In this document: positions 26,342 through 38,174 of the stretch, piece after piece
How positions within the stretch are numbered: position 1 is the stretch's first letter
Layout of the letters: the number at the start of each line of letters is the position of its first letter
Made by a program: the position numbers and the translations under genes
From: Streptomonospora nanhaiensis
GTDB lineage: Bacteria > Actinomycetota > Actinomycetes > Streptosporangiales > Streptosporangiaceae
Assembly (NCBI RefSeq): GCF_013410565.1
Contig: NZ_JACCFO010000001.1
Location: forward strand, 5,704,001-5,768,000
Direction of reading: 5' to 3'
Length of the DNA stretch: 64,000 nucleotides
The notes under the pieces: generated by a model
What the model was told of the DNA's origin: nothing
The model's database searches: none
Seen by the model: the letters and a program-made list of their open reading frames with translations, nothing else

Positions 26342-27256
26342 GTGACCAACACCGTTGACACCTCGGCCACCGGCGCCGCCGTCGGCACCACCCGGGTCAA
26401 GCGAGGCATGGCCGAACAGCTCAAGAACGGCGTCATCATGGACGTCGTCACGCCCGAGCAGGCCAAGATCGCCGAGGACGCCGGTGCTGTCGCGGTCATG
26501 GCCCTGGAGCGCGTGCCCGCCGACATCCGCCGCGACGGCGGCGTGGCGCGCATGTCCGACCCCGACATGATCGACGGCATCATCGACGCCGTCTCGATCC
26601 CGGTCATGGCCAAGGTCCGCATCGGCCACTTCGTCGAGGCCCAGGTCCTGCAGTCCCTCGGCGTCGACTTCATCGACGAGTCCGAGGTCCTCACGCCCGC
26701 CGACGAGGCCCACCACATCGACAAGTGGGCGTTCACCGTGCCGTTCGTCTGCGGCGCCACCAGCATCGGCGAGGCGCTGCGGCGCATCGCCGAGGGCGCC
26801 GCCATGATCCGCTCCAAGGGCGAGGCCGGCACCGGCAACGTCGTCGAGGCCACCCGTCACATGCGGGCCATCCGCCGCGAGATCGCCCGCCTGGGCACCC
26901 TCGACGAGCCCGAGCTCTACGCCGCCGCCAAGGAGTTCCAGGCGCCCTTCGAGATCGTCAAGGAGGTCGCCAAGCTCGGCAAGCTGCCGGTGCCGCTGTT
27001 CTCCGCCGGCGGCGTGGCCACCCCGGCCGACGCCGCGCTGATGCGCCAGCTCGGCGCCGAGAGCGTGTTCGTGGGCTCGGGCATCTTCAAGTCCGGCGAC
27101 CCCGCCAAGCGCGCCGACGCCATCGTGCAGGCCACCCTGCACTACGACGACCCCGAGGTCATCGCCAAGGTCTCCCGCGGCCTGGGCGAGGCCATGGTCG
27201 GCATCAACCTGGACGAGCTGGACGACTCCCAGCGCTACGCCGGGCGCGGCTGGTAG
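26342..27256 (+). CDS. pdxS: Pyridoxal 5'-phosphate synthase subunit PdxS
   Basis: 304 residues, the standard length. [18 protein letters not shown], the active-site [17 protein letters not shown] with its catalytic lysine, [14 protein letters not shown] and [11 protein letters not shown] are diagnostic. It makes PLP from ribose 5-phosphate, glyceraldehyde 3-phosphate and ammonia channelled from PdxT. GTG 26342 follows TTTGGAG. The first about 20 residues are variable. Forms an operon with pdxT and yebC. Confidence 0.97.
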   Translation: MTNTVDTSATGAAVGTTRVKRGMAEQLKNGVIMDVVTPEQAKIAEDAGAVAVMALERVPADIRRDGGVARMSDPDMIDGIIDAVSIPVMAKVRIGHFVEAQVLQSLGVDFIDESEVLTPADEAHHIDKWAFTVPFVCGATSIGEALRRIAEGAAMIRSKGEAGTGNVVEATRHMRAIRREIARLGTLDEPELYAAAKEFQAPFEIVKEVAKLGKLPVPLFSAGGVATPADAALMRQLGAESVFVGSGIFKSGDPAKRADAIVQATLHYDDPEVIAKVSRGLGEAMVGINLDELDDSQRYAGRGW

Positions 27257-27376
27257 CCGCCGCCCGCCCGCCGCGGCAGACCGGGCGCGGGGCCACCCCC
27301 GCGCCCGGCCTGCCGCGCCGCAGGGCCCGCCGTCCCTCCCGCCCTCCCGCCCCCACGCACGCAAGCGAGGTAGCCG

Positions 27377-27985
27377 TTGTCCGCCACACCCACCATCGGC
27401 GTGCTCGCCCTGCAGGGCGACACCGCGGAGCACCTGCGCGTCCTCGGCACCCTGGGCGTCGACGCCGCGCCCGTGCTGCGGCCCGAGGACCTCGACCGGG
27501 TGCACGGCCTCGTCCTGCCCGGCGGGGAGTCCACCACGATGTCCAAGCTGGCCGTGCGCTACGAGCTGATGGAGCCGCTGCGCAAGCACATCGGCGAGGG
27601 CATGCCCGCCTACGGCACCTGCGCCGGCATGATCATGCTGGCCGACCGCATCCTCGACGGCGCCGAGGGCCAGCAGACCGTCGGCGGCCTGGACATCACC
27701 GTGCGGCGCAACGCCTTCGGCCGCCAGACCGAGTCCTTCGAGGGCCCCGTCGACATCGACGGGCTGGAGGGCGGCCCCTTCGACGCCGTCTTCATCCGCG
27801 CCCCCTGGGTCGAGGCCGTGGGCGCCGACGTGCGCGTGCTCGGCCAGGTGGCCTACGGCGGGCGGGCCGGTAGGATCGTCGCGGTACGGCAGGGCGGCCT
27901 GCTGGCAACCTCTTTCCATCCCGAACTCACCGGTGACCCGCGGATCCACCGGCTCTTTGTCGACATGGTGAAAGGACAGGCATGA
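27377..27985 (+). CDS. pdxT: Pyridoxal 5'-phosphate synthase glutaminase subunit PdxT
   Basis: 202 residues, class I glutaminase fold. GVLALQGD at the start, [12 protein letters not shown] as oxyanion-hole region, the nucleophile in YGTCAGM, and FHPEL with the catalytic histidine and glutamate. Supplies ammonia to PdxS. The start is a TTG (27377) preceded by GCGAGG; no ATG or GTG gives the full N terminus. A four-base ATGA overlap couples it to yebC, as in mycobacteria. Confidence 0.95.
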   Translation: MSATPTIGVLALQGDTAEHLRVLGTLGVDAAPVLRPEDLDRVHGLVLPGGESTTMSKLAVRYELMEPLRKHIGEGMPAYGTCAGMIMLADRILDGAEGQQTVGGLDITVRRNAFGRQTESFEGPVDIDGLEGGPFDAVFIRAPWVEAVGADVRVLGQVAYGGRAGRIVAVRQGGLLATSFHPELTGDPRIHRLFVDMVKGQA

Positions 27986-28731
27986 GCGGCCACTCCAAGT
28001 GGGCCACCACCAAGCACAAGAAGGCCGTCATCGACGCCAAGCGCGGCAAGCTGTTCGCCAAGCTGATCAAGAACGTCGAGGTGGCCGCGCGTACCGGTGG
28101 CGGTGACCCCGACGGCAACCCCACCCTGTACGACGCCATCCAGAAGGCCCGGAAGAACTCCGTTCCGCTGGACAACATCGAGCGCGCCCGCAAGCGCGGC
28201 TCCGGTGAGGAGGGCGGCGGCGCCGACTGGCAGACCATCATGTACGAGGGCTACGCCCCCGGCGGGGTGGCGCTGCTGGTCGAGTGCCTCACCGACAACC
28301 GCAACCGCGCCGCCTCGGAGGTCCGCGTTGCGGTCACCCGCAACGGCGGCTCCATGGCCGACGCCGGGTCGGTGTCCTACCTGTTCAACCGCAAGGGTGT
28401 CGTGATCGTGCCCAAGGAGGGCACCACCGAGGACGACATCACCCTGGCGGTCCTGGACGCCGGGGCCGAGGACGTCAACGACCTCGGAGAGGCGTTCGAG
28501 GTCGTCTGCGAGGCCGGCGACCTGCTGGCCGTGCGCACCGCGCTGCAGGAGGCCGGCATCGACTACGAGTCGGCCGAGAGTTCGTTCCTGCCCAGCGTCG
28601 AGGTCCCGGTGAGCGAGGAGGACGCCCGGAAGGTCCTGCGGGTGGTCGACGCCCTTGAGGACTCCGACGACGTCCAGAACGTCTTCACCAACGCCGACAT
28701 CCCCGACGACATCATGGAGAAGATCGGCTGA
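27982..28731 (+). CDS. yebC: YebC/PmpR family protein
   Basis: 249 residues. [22 protein letters not shown] is the conserved YebC start; [19 protein letters not shown] and the acidic C terminus are standard. Family members were first seen as DNA-binding regulators and are also implicated in translation of proline-rich stretches. Placement after pdxT and before ruvC is conserved in actinobacteria. Confidence 0.95.
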   Translation: MSGHSKWATTKHKKAVIDAKRGKLFAKLIKNVEVAARTGGGDPDGNPTLYDAIQKARKNSVPLDNIERARKRGSGEEGGGADWQTIMYEGYAPGGVALLVECLTDNRNRAASEVRVAVTRNGGSMADAGSVSYLFNRKGVVIVPKEGTTEDDITLAVLDAGAEDVNDLGEAFEVVCEAGDLLAVRTALQEAGIDYESAESSFLPSVEVPVSEEDARKVLRVVDALEDSDDVQNVFTNADIPDDIMEKIG

Positions 28732-28749
28732 GCCGGCTTCGCCCACCTT

Positions 28750-28792
28750 CGCCGCACGCCTCGCGCACGCAGCAGCGGGGCGTGCGGCGTTT
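28750..28792 (+). terminator. Terminator after pdxS-pdxT-yebC
   Basis: An 11-bp perfect stem (28750-28760 with 28779-28789) and a short TTT tail lie 19 bases after the yebC stop. Confidence 0.7.
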
Positions 28793-28893
28793 CGGGGGGC
28801 GCCCCCGCGGCCGCCCCGTGGGGCCGGCCGCCACCCGGTAGGGTGCCACTCGCCGACGCGCCACACCTTTCGACACCGATCAGGAAGGCCGCC

Positions 28894-29490
28894 ATGAATC
28901 CCCCCGGCGAAAGCCCCTACGAGCCCGGACGCCCGCCGTACGACCCCGGCGCCTCCGACCCCTCCGGTTCCTCCGGCCCCTCCGGCCCCCAGCACGGCTG
29001 GTCCCAGCAGCCCCACCCGCCGCAGCAGGCGCAGCAGGGGCAGCAGGGGCAGCAGCCGCAGCAGTCCTACGCGGGCCCCGCCTACGACCAGGCGCCGCCC
29101 CACCACGCCCACGCCGGCGGCTACGGCCCGCCGCCACCGCCCGGCGGCCCCGCACCCGTCCCGCCGCCCGCCCCCGGCGCGCAGGCGGAGGGCGCCGGCT
29201 TCCTCGGCGGCCTGTTCGACCTCCGGTTCCGCACCCTGGTGGCCACCCAGGTCACCCGCGTGCTGTTCGTCCTGGCGCTGGTGCTCATCGGCATCTCCAC
29301 GCTCAGCGGGGTGGTCGGCTCCTTCGGGCTGATGGCCATGGCGCCCTTCGACGGCCTGCTCACCCTGCTCGGCTCGCTCGTCGGCGGCGCCGTCGCGGTG
29401 CTGGTCACCCGGGTCGTGCTGGAGATGGTCATCGTCGTCTTCCGCATCGGCGAGGACCTGGCGGCCGTCCGCGCCCGCGGGGGCCGCTGA
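28894..29490 (+). CDS. DUF4282 membrane protein with glutamine/proline-rich N terminus
   Basis: 198 residues. The first about 105 are a Pro/Gly/Gln-rich disordered stretch with repeated QQ and GQQ units. The C-terminal about 90 are a DUF4282 domain with two membrane helices (FRTLVATQVTRVLFVLAL; LLGSLVGGAVAVLVTRVV) ending in the family LEMVIVVFRIGEDL. ATG 28894 follows AGGAAGG. A TAGGGT at about 28837-28842 could be its -10 element. Function unknown. Confidence 0.8.
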   Translation: MNPPGESPYEPGRPPYDPGASDPSGSSGPSGPQHGWSQQPHPPQQAQQGQQGQQPQQSYAGPAYDQAPPHHAHAGGYGPPPPPGGPAPVPPPAPGAQAEGAGFLGGLFDLRFRTLVATQVTRVLFVLALVLIGISTLSGVVGSFGLMAMAPFDGLLTLLGSLVGGAVAVLVTRVVLEMVIVVFRIGEDLAAVRARGGR

Positions 29491-29601
29491 GCGCTCGGGC
29501 CGCGTGCGTGCGCCGTGTCCCGCGCACGCGGGGCCGCCGCACGGCGGTAGGCTCTGCGAACGGACGTTCGAGCAGGCAGGTCCACGAGGGGGAGGCGAGC
29601 G

Positions 29602-30168
29602 ATGCGTGTGCTGGGGGTCGACCCCGGCCTGACCCGGTGCGGACTCGGCGTTGTCGAGGGCGCCGTGGGCCGGCCGCTGGAGCTGGTCGAGGCGGGGGTG
29701 GTGCGCACCGACCCCGCCGCCGACCTCGCCGACCGCCTGCTGGGCGTCGAACGCGGCGTCGAGGACTGGCTCGACCGGCACGCCCCCGAGGCCGTCGCCG
29801 TCGAACGGGTCTTCGCCCAGCACAACGTCAGCACCGTCATCGGCACCGCCCAGGCCGGCGCCGTCGCCATCACCTGCGCGGCCCGCCGCGGCCTGCCGGT
29901 GGCGCTGCACACCCCCAGCGAGGCCAAGGCCGCCATCACCGGCAGCGGGCGCGCCGACAAGGCCCAGGTCCAGGCCATGGTGGCCCGGCTGCTGCGCCTG
30001 GCCGAGGCGCCCAAGCCCGCCGACGCCGCCGACGCCGTCGCCCTCGCCATCTGCCACATCTGGCGCGGCGGCGCCCAGGCCCGGGTCGCCCAGGCCCAGC
30101 AGGACTTCGCCCGCAAGGTCGAACTCGCGCGCCGGGCGCGCCCGGCCCCCAACCCCCAGGGAAGGTGA
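29602..30168 (+). CDS. ruvC: Holliday junction resolvase RuvC
   Basis: 188 residues, RNase H-like fold. [17 protein letters not shown] carries the first catalytic aspartate, AVERVF a glutamate, and [14 protein letters not shown] the C-terminal aspartates. It cuts Holliday junctions brought by RuvAB. GAGGCGAG precedes ATG 29602. Three bases before ruvA. Confidence 0.96.
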   Translation: MRVLGVDPGLTRCGLGVVEGAVGRPLELVEAGVVRTDPAADLADRLLGVERGVEDWLDRHAPEAVAVERVFAQHNVSTVIGTAQAGAVAITCAARRGLPVALHTPSEAKAAITGSGRADKAQVQAMVARLLRLAEAPKPADAADAVALAICHIWRGGAQARVAQAQQDFARKVELARRARPAPNPQGR

Positions 30169-30170
30169 CC

Positions 30171-30782
30171 GTGATCGCGTTCCTCAGCGGGCGCATCGCC
30201 GCCCGCTCCGCCCAGACCGCCGTGATCGAGGTCGGCGGGGTCGGCATGACCGTCCACGCCACGCCCGCCACCCTGGCGCGGCTGCGCGTGGGCGAGACCG
30301 CCACCGTCGCCACCTCGCTGGTCGTGCGCGAGGAGTCGCTGACCCTCTACGGGTTCGCCGACGAGGACGAGCGCGAGGTGTTCGAACGCCTCCAGTCGGC
30401 CAGCGGCGTCGGCCCCCGCCTGGCGCTGGGCATCCTCGCCGTGCACACCCCCGACGCCCTGCGCGCCGCCGTGGCCGCCGAGGACACCGCCGCCCTCACC
30501 CGCGTGCCCGGGATCGGCCCCAAGGGCGCCCAGCGCATCGTGCTGGAGTTGCGCGGCAAGCTGGGCGAACCCGCCGCGGCGGCCGCCTCCGGCGCCGGGG
30601 GCGGCCCCGCCGCCACGGCCGCGTCGCCCTGGCGCCCCCAGGTGGTCTCGGGGCTGGTCAACCTCGGCTGGTCGGCCAAGGACGCCGAGGCCGCCGCCGA
30701 CGCCGTCGCCCCCGAGGCCGAGCACACGCCCGACGTCGCCCTGCTCCTGCGCAGCGCCCTGCGCAGGCTCAGCCGCGTCTAG
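30171..30782 (+). CDS. ruvA: Holliday junction branch migration protein RuvA
   Basis: 203 residues. An OB-fold N domain (IAFLSGRIAARSAQTAVIEV then GGVGM), two helix-hairpin-helix motifs (LQSASGVGPRLALGIL; LTRVPGIGPKGAQRIVLEL), an alanine/glycine linker and domain III that touches RuvB. GTG 30171 is preferred over GTG 30165 because GGGAAGG gives normal spacing. Confidence 0.95.
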   Translation: MIAFLSGRIAARSAQTAVIEVGGVGMTVHATPATLARLRVGETATVATSLVVREESLTLYGFADEDEREVFERLQSASGVGPRLALGILAVHTPDALRAAVAAEDTAALTRVPGIGPKGAQRIVLELRGKLGEPAAAAASGAGGGPAATAASPWRPQVVSGLVNLGWSAKDAEAAADAVAPEAEHTPDVALLLRSALRRLSRV

Positions 30783-30797
30783 CCGAAAGAGGAGACG

Positions 30798-31895
30798 ATG
30801 GCCGACTACGAACGCGACACCGTCTCGCCGGAGGCCGACCTGGACGAGCGCGCCATCGAGGGCGCGCTGCGGCCCAAGCGGCTGGCCGACTTCGTCGGGC
30901 AGGAGCGGGTGCGCGAGCAGCTGTCCCTGATGCTGCGCGGCGCCCAGCGGCGCGGCCGGGCCCCCGACCACGTGCTGATGTCGGGTGGGCCGGGCCTGGG
31001 CAAGACCACCCTGGCCATGATCATCGCGGCCGAGTTGGGCGCGCCGCTGCGCATCACCTCGGGCCCGGCCATCGAGCGCTCCGGCGACCTCGCGGCGGTG
31101 CTGTCCACCCTGCACGAGGGCGAGGTCCTGTTCCTCGACGAGATCCACCGCATGGCCCGTCCCGCCGAGGAGATGCTCTACGTCGCCATGGAGGACTTCC
31201 GGGTGGACGTCATGGTGGGCAAGGGGCCCGGCGCCACCGCGATCCCGCTGGACATCGCGCCGTTCACGCTGGTCGGCGCCACCACCCGGGCCGGGCTGCT
31301 GCCCGCGCCGCTGCGCGACCGCTTCGGGTTCACCGCGCACATGGACTTCTACGACCCCGCCGACCTGGAGCGCATCCTGCACCGCTCGGCCGGGCTGCTC
31401 CAGGTCGACCTCGCCCCCGACGCCGCCGCCGAGATCGCCGGCCGCTCGCGCGGCACGCCCCGCATCGCCAACCGGCTGCTGCGCCGGGTCCGCGACTACG
31501 CCGAGGTGCACGGCGACGGCCGCCTCACCCGCGACACCGCCCGCGCGGCGCTGGCGCTGTACGAGGTCGACGCCCACGGCCTGGACCGGCTGGACCGCGC
31601 CGTGCTGGACGCCCTGCTGACCAAGTTCCGCGGGGGCCCGGTGGGGCTGTCCACGCTGGCGGTGGCCGTGGGGGAGGAGCCCGAGACCGTCGAGGTGGTG
31701 GCCGAGCCCTTCCTGGTGCGCTCGGGGTTCATCGCCCGCACCCCGCGCGGCCGGGTGGCCACGGCCCGCGCCTGGGAGCACATGGGGATCACCCCGCCGC
31801 CCGACGCCGCGTTCGGCGCCGGGGTCCCGGCCGCCGCCGGGGATGCCGGTGGTGCCGCCGCTCCGCCCGGTGGCGCCGGGTCATCTCAGTCCTAG
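30798..31895 (+). CDS. ruvB: Holliday junction branch migration helicase RuvB
   Basis: 365 residues, AAA+ ATPase. Walker [12 protein letters not shown], Walker [10 protein letters not shown], sensor 1 region [20 protein letters not shown] and a C-terminal winged helix ([20 protein letters not shown]). The last about 30 residues are an alanine/glycine/proline tail not seen in compact homologues. GAGGAG precedes ATG 30798. Last gene of ruvCAB; the repeat island follows. Confidence 0.97.
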   Translation: MADYERDTVSPEADLDERAIEGALRPKRLADFVGQERVREQLSLMLRGAQRRGRAPDHVLMSGGPGLGKTTLAMIIAAELGAPLRITSGPAIERSGDLAAVLSTLHEGEVLFLDEIHRMARPAEEMLYVAMEDFRVDVMVGKGPGATAIPLDIAPFTLVGATTRAGLLPAPLRDRFGFTAHMDFYDPADLERILHRSAGLLQVDLAPDAAAEIAGRSRGTPRIANRLLRRVRDYAEVHGDGRLTRDTARAALALYEVDAHGLDRLDRAVLDALLTKFRGGPVGLSTLAVAVGEEPETVEVVAEPFLVRSGFIARTPRGRVATARAWEHMGITPPPDAAFGAGVPAAAGDAGGAAAPPGGAGSSQS

Positions 31896-31921
31896 GGGTT
31901 GAGGGGTGCGCGGGGCGGTCG

Positions 31922-32260
31922 TCGGTGCCCGGGGCGGATGGCCGGGGTGGTGACGGGGCGCCGAGGGCGGCGGGTGGCTTGGGCGCCTGACCGTCGGCAC
32001 TCAGAGCGGGTGGCGGAGGTGGTGACGGGGGAGCGAGGAGGGCGGGCCCATGGGTGTGCGGTTATCGGTGCCCGGGGTGGACGGCCGGGGTGGTGACGGG
32101 GGCAGCGACGGTGGCGCGTGGTTCGGGTGCGCGGTCACCGGAGTTCAGGTCGGGTGGCGAATGCCGCGACGAGGGCGCCGAGGGCGGTGGGTGGTTCGGG
32201 CGTGCGGCCACCGGTCAGCGGGCGGACGGCCGAGGCCGGGGGCAGCGGGGGTCCGGCGCA
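31922..32260 (+). repeat. Array of about 4.5 degenerate 72-nt GC-rich repeats (plus orientation)
   Basis: Units begin near 31922, 31994, 32065, 32138 and 32211 (spacing 71-73). The best pair, units 1 and 3, match over 36 bases with two differences (TCGGTGCCCGGGG... to ...GGTGGTGACGGG). A shared core reads roughly GGTGGTGACGGGG, GAGGGCGG, GTGGTTCGGG, TGCGG. Short open frames here are not consistent from unit to unit and lack ribosome sites, so I treat it as non-coding. Related units in the opposite orientation occur at about 32640-32880. Confidence 0.7.
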
Positions 32261-32639
32261 CCGGCAAGGGGCCAAGGAATCGGACACGTGGCGATAACCC
32301 CCCAGTTCGTCTCAACATATGAGACACGGGGGGCCTCTTTCGCGACGATCCAGCATTCCCGGCACCGGTTTCGGCGAAAACCTGCACCTCGTCGCCTTCG
32401 GAAGCTGGATTGTCGCCCTTCAAAACAGACATAAGTACCAAAGTGGGCTGTCTGCTGTAAGGGTCGTCTCACATCCTGGACAATCGACTGTCGTTCTCGC
32501 TCGGAGGGCGACCATTTCTCGCTTTGACCGGGGGGCAATTCGGGCGAATGCCTGCAAAGGTAGTAGTTGAAAGTAGTCCTGTCAGTGCTAGTCGTTTTCA
32601 AGCCCAGCGACAGGCCGATATCGCCCGCCGAGTGCCGCC
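32261..32639. other. Less GC-rich core of the repeat island, no recognised gene
   Basis: Base composition shifts sharply toward A and T compared with the rest of the window. It contains GTCTCA-ACATA-TGAGAC (32309-32325) and a second GTCTCACAT at 32466-32474. A minus-strand frame runs through but is cysteine/arginine-rich with no start signal and unlike codon usage. Could be a decayed mobile element, a small RNA locus or a protein-binding site; none can be shown. Confidence 0.5.
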
Positions 32640-32880
32640 GAACCCGGCGCGCCCCCAAGTAACCGGTCGACAACCACGCGCCCCGGCCACCCGCTGCCGT
32701 CGCCGCCCTCGTCGCCTCCGCCTGCCATCCGCGCCGGGGTCCGGTGATCGCTCGCCCGAGCCACCAGTCGGCCCTCGCCGCCCCGTCGCAACCCCAGTGC
32801 CCGCCCCGCGATCGATGGCCGCCCATCCGCCACCCCACCTCCGCCCACCCCCCGCCAACCGGTCGCGGCCAGTCCCGCAG
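32640..32880 (-). repeat. Inverted copies of the 72-nt repeat family
   Basis: Read on the minus strand, units start near 32816 and 32744, again 72 bases apart, with flanking partial units. The unit from 32744 aligns with the plus-strand unit at 32138 (CCGGA at the start; GCGACGAGGGCG; GGGTGG; GGGCG near the end). The copies therefore form an imperfect long inverted arrangement around the core. Confidence 0.6.
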
Positions 32881-33060
32881 GTGATGGCCTAAGCTGGGGA
32901 GCGGACCTTGCGAAACGGCAACGATGGCCGCGCCGACACCGAGGCGGGGAACACACCCGCCCACCCACTCGTTGACCGGCGGCGGCAAACGCCGTGGTAG
33001 CGGCCCCGTCCCCTGTCGGCGGCGCCGCCAAGGTCGAGACAACCAAGGGAAGGACACCCC

Positions 33061-33444
33061 GTGCTGGCCCAGACGATTTTGGCCAATGGCGGCGCTCCGC
33101 AGGACGGCGGGCTCCTCGGAATGCTCCTGCCGTTCGTGCTCATCGCACTCGTCTTCTGGCTGCTGATCCTGCGCCCGCAGCAGAAGCGCAGGCAGCAGGA
33201 GACCAAGATGCAGAGCGAGCTCCAGCCGGGCGTCGAGGTGCTGACCAAGGCCGGCTTCTTCGCCACCGTGGTCGAGGTGCGCGACAACGAGGTCGAGCTT
33301 GAGGTGTCCCCGGGCACCCGCATCCGCATGCTCAAGGCGGGTGTCGGCGACATCGTGCGCCCCAACGAGACCGCGGCCGACGACACCCCGGTCGAGGACC
33401 GCCCGGACTTCCCGGGCAACGACGACAAGAACGACGGCAAGTAG
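33061..33444 (+). CDS. yajC: Preprotein translocase accessory subunit YajC
   Basis: 127 residues. A short N terminus, one membrane helix (LPFVLIALVFWLLILRPQQK) ending in the family RPQQKRRQQ motif, then the cytoplasmic domain (GVEVLTKAGFFATVVEV). YajC joins SecDF at the translocon. GTG 33061 follows AAGGA. In most actinobacteria secD and secF follow immediately; here a hairpin and then apt follow. Confidence 0.93.
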   Translation: MLAQTILANGGAPQDGGLLGMLLPFVLIALVFWLLILRPQQKRRQQETKMQSELQPGVEVLTKAGFFATVVEVRDNEVELEVSPGTRIRMLKAGVGDIVRPNETAADDTPVEDRPDFPGNDDKNDGK

Positions 33445-33463
33445 CGCCCCACCCGGCGCTGCC

Positions 33464-33507
33464 CGCGCGCCTACCGGCCCCGCCGCCGCGGGGCCGGTAG
33501 GCGCGCG
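33464..33507 (+). terminator. Perfect 19-bp hairpin between yajC and apt
   Basis: Arms 33464-33482 and 33489-33507 are fully complementary around a 6-base loop. There is no T-run, but it is the strongest simple hairpin seen in the window and lies where secD would normally begin. Confidence 0.75.
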
Positions 33508-33581
33508 CGTGCGTCGGCCGCCCTCCCCCTCCCGGCCGCCGCGCGCGGCACCACTGCGACGAAGGCGAGGACCACTCCACC

Positions 33582-34112
33582 ATGTCCGCGGACCTCTCCG
33601 ACCTGATCAAGGCCGGCCTGCGCGACGTCCCCGACTTCCCCCGGCCGGGGGTGGTCTTCAAGGACATCACCGGGCTGCTGGCCGACTCCGCGTCCCTGCG
33701 CGCGGTCGTCGAGGGGATCGCGGGGCACTACGCGCCCGGCGGCGTCGACACCGTGCTCGGACTGGAGGCGCGCGGCTTCATCCTGGGCGCCCCTGTGGCC
33801 CTGGAGCTGGGCGCCGGGTTCGTCCCGGTGCGCAAAGCCGGAAAACTGCCTCGCGAGACCTACCAGGCGACCTATGATCTGGAGTACGGCTCCGCGACGG
33901 TCGAGATCCACACCGACGCCGTCCGGCCCGGCAGCCGCGTGCTCATCGTCGACGACGTCCTCGCCACCGGTGGCACAGGGCAGGCCGCGGTGCGCCTGGT
34001 CCGCCAGGCGGGTGGTACGGTCGTGGGATTCTCGGTCCTCATCGAACTCGGGTTCCTTGAGGGCCGGCGGAGACTGACCGACGTGGAGCTGCACGCGCTC
34101 GCCGTCCTCTAG
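33582..34112 (+). CDS. apt: Adenine phosphoribosyltransferase
   Basis: 176 residues. DVPDFPRPGVVFKDITGLL is the APRT start, LEARGFILGAPVALELGAGF the purine-site region, and VLIVDDVLATGGTGQAAV the PRPP-binding motif. Converts adenine and PRPP to AMP. Location before rel is conserved in actinobacteria. ATG 33582 has GGCGAGG upstream. Confidence 0.96.
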   Translation: MSADLSDLIKAGLRDVPDFPRPGVVFKDITGLLADSASLRAVVEGIAGHYAPGGVDTVLGLEARGFILGAPVALELGAGFVPVRKAGKLPRETYQATYDLEYGSATVEIHTDAVRPGSRVLIVDDVLATGGTGQAAVRLVRQAGGTVVGFSVLIELGFLEGRRRLTDVELHALAVL

Positions 34113-34386
34113 CGGTCGGCGACCGGGAGGCGTCCCCCGCCCCCGGAACCGCCCCCGCCCCCTTGAGCCGGGCCGCCCGACCCCCGGGCAGTAGACTTGC
34201 GGGCATAACGGAGCCGCAGCGGCGCGTTGGTACAGGTGAGCCCTAACGTTCACGACAACGTTCACGACGCTGACGTCGACCCCGGCGGCCGGACCACGGC
34301 GACACCGCCCCCTTTTCGGGCGGTGCCCGACCCGTACGCGGTAGCGGTCTCGGCCCCGGGGACGACTGGCCGCGGGAGGGATGTCC

Positions 34387-36824
<2,438 letters not shown>

Positions 36825-36828
<4 letters not shown>

Positions 36829-37406
36829 CCGCGCCCCCCGCTTCGGGCGGCGCCGGGCAGCAGGCGGCCGCCCTCGGCCAGGGCCTGGCGGACCGCCGCG
36901 ACCACCCAGACCAGGGCGAAGGCGATGACGGTGACGTTCTTGGCGGCGAGCAGCACCGCCCAGTAGAGGTCGTGCGCCGAGGCGGGGATCCACAGCGGCA
37001 CCAGCCACTCGGGGACCACGGTGGACACGGCGGTCAGCGCGAGCAGCAGGCCCGCCTGGAGTACGACGCTGGGCCATCTGCGGTCGAGGAACGCCTGGAT
37101 CCGCGGGCCGAACCCGGCCGCCGCGCCCGCCCGGACCTCGGCGTCGGCCAGGACGAGGACCCGCACCAGGAGTACAACCAGCACCACGCGCGCGCTCTGG
37201 GCGAGCACCTCCAGGGCCGTGTGGGTCGCCGGCGCGAGGGAGTCGCCCCACAGCGCCACGGCGAAGCGCTCGGCCGCGGGCACGAGGGAGACTCCGGCCA
37301 CGAGGGGCAGGTGGCGCAGGTAGGCGCCCCACGCCCACCGGGGGACCTCCAGGGCCAGGCGCAGGTGGGTGGGCTCGGGCGGGGCGGGGGCGGTGTTCTC
37401 CGGCAC
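36825..37406 (-). CDS. Small integral membrane protein of unknown function
   Basis: 193 residues with about four hydrophobic segments ([70 protein letters not shown]). No family recognised. It is divergent from a marR gene 112 bases away, with an AT-rich inverted repeat between them, so it is probably controlled by that regulator. Converges on rel with a four-base overlap of the ends. Confidence 0.7.
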
Positions 37407-37443
37407 GGGTGCTCCCAGGCGTCGGCGGCCGCGCTTCGGCGCG

Positions 37444-37470
37444 ATATTTTATTTCACTAAACTAAAATAT
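37444..37470. promoter_or_regulatory. AT-rich inverted repeat, probable MarR operator
   Basis: ATATTTTA (37444-37451) and TAAAATAT (37463-37470) form a perfect 8-bp inverted repeat with an 11-base spacer, in an otherwise very GC-rich region. The TTTAGTTTAG-like content on the minus strand is typical of MarR-family sites. It lies between the divergent start codons. Confidence 0.7.
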
Positions 37471-37518
37471 TGGGTGCGCTGAAGCAACCGCGTACCGCGA
37501 AGAGGGGACAATCGAGTC

Positions 37519-38001
37519 GTGAGTGACGCAGACACCGCGCCCCAGGAGGCGGGCGCCGCCCTCGGGCAGCGGCTGAGCACCGCTGTCGTGCTCTTCCACG
37601 AGGCGGTCGGGCAGCGCCTGGGCCTGCGCGCGCTCGACCACCGCGCCCTCGGGCTGATCGACCGCGAGGGTCCGCTGACCGCCGGCGCGCTGGCCGAACT
37701 GACGGGGCTCACCCCCGGAGCCGTCACCGGCCTGGTCGACCGGCTGAGCGCCCTGGGCTACGTCACGCGCGTGCCCGACCCCGCCGACCGGCGGCGGGTC
37801 CTCGTCTCGGTCGCCCCCCGGGCGCGGACCGACCTCTCCGACGCCTTCTCGGGGCTCTCCCGGGCGATGGGCGACCTCATGGCCCGCTACGACGCGGCCG
37901 AACTCGCCGCCATCACCGACTACGTCACCAACGCGATCGACATCCTGCACGCGGAGGCCCGCCGCCTCGCCCCGCCCCCCGGCGGCCGCGAGGTGTCCTA
38001 G
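37519..38001 (+). CDS. MarR-family transcriptional regulator
   Basis: 160 residues. Winged helix with LTAGALAELTGLTPGAVTGLVDRL as the recognition region and RVPDPADRRRVLVSVAPRA as the wing, the classic DxRxxxV/L motif of MarR. Dimerising helices at both ends. It likely autoregulates and controls the divergent membrane gene through the repeat at 37444-37470. Ligand unknown. Confidence 0.88.
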   Translation: MSDADTAPQEAGAALGQRLSTAVVLFHEAVGQRLGLRALDHRALGLIDREGPLTAGALAELTGLTPGAVTGLVDRLSALGYVTRVPDPADRRRVLVSVAPRARTDLSDAFSGLSRAMGDLMARYDAAELAAITDYVTNAIDILHAEARRLAPPPGGREVS

Positions 38002-38174
38002 GCGGACCGCCCCGCGAGGCTGGGCACGCGGCCGGGGGCGGTCGCCGCCTGGCCGGCGGCAAGGGCCGGGGCGGCGACGGAGGCGGCGGCTGAAGGCGGC
38101 GCCGGGGGAGCGGGTGCGGGCGCCGGCGGCGCGGCCGCACGTGTGAGGCGGCGCTGAGCGGTCAGAGTGGTGCC

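Noticed and set aside
31922-32260. CRISPR array
   Set aside because: The repeats are degenerate and contiguous with no unique spacers, and there are no cas genes nearby.
31899-32434. Short plus-strand frames within the repeat island
   Set aside because: They change frame between repeat units, lack ribosome sites and have Arg/Gly-rich translations typical of random GC-rich DNA.
32215-33057. 280-residue minus-strand frame through the island
   Set aside because: No start signal, odd composition and it runs through inverted repeat copies; more likely non-coding.
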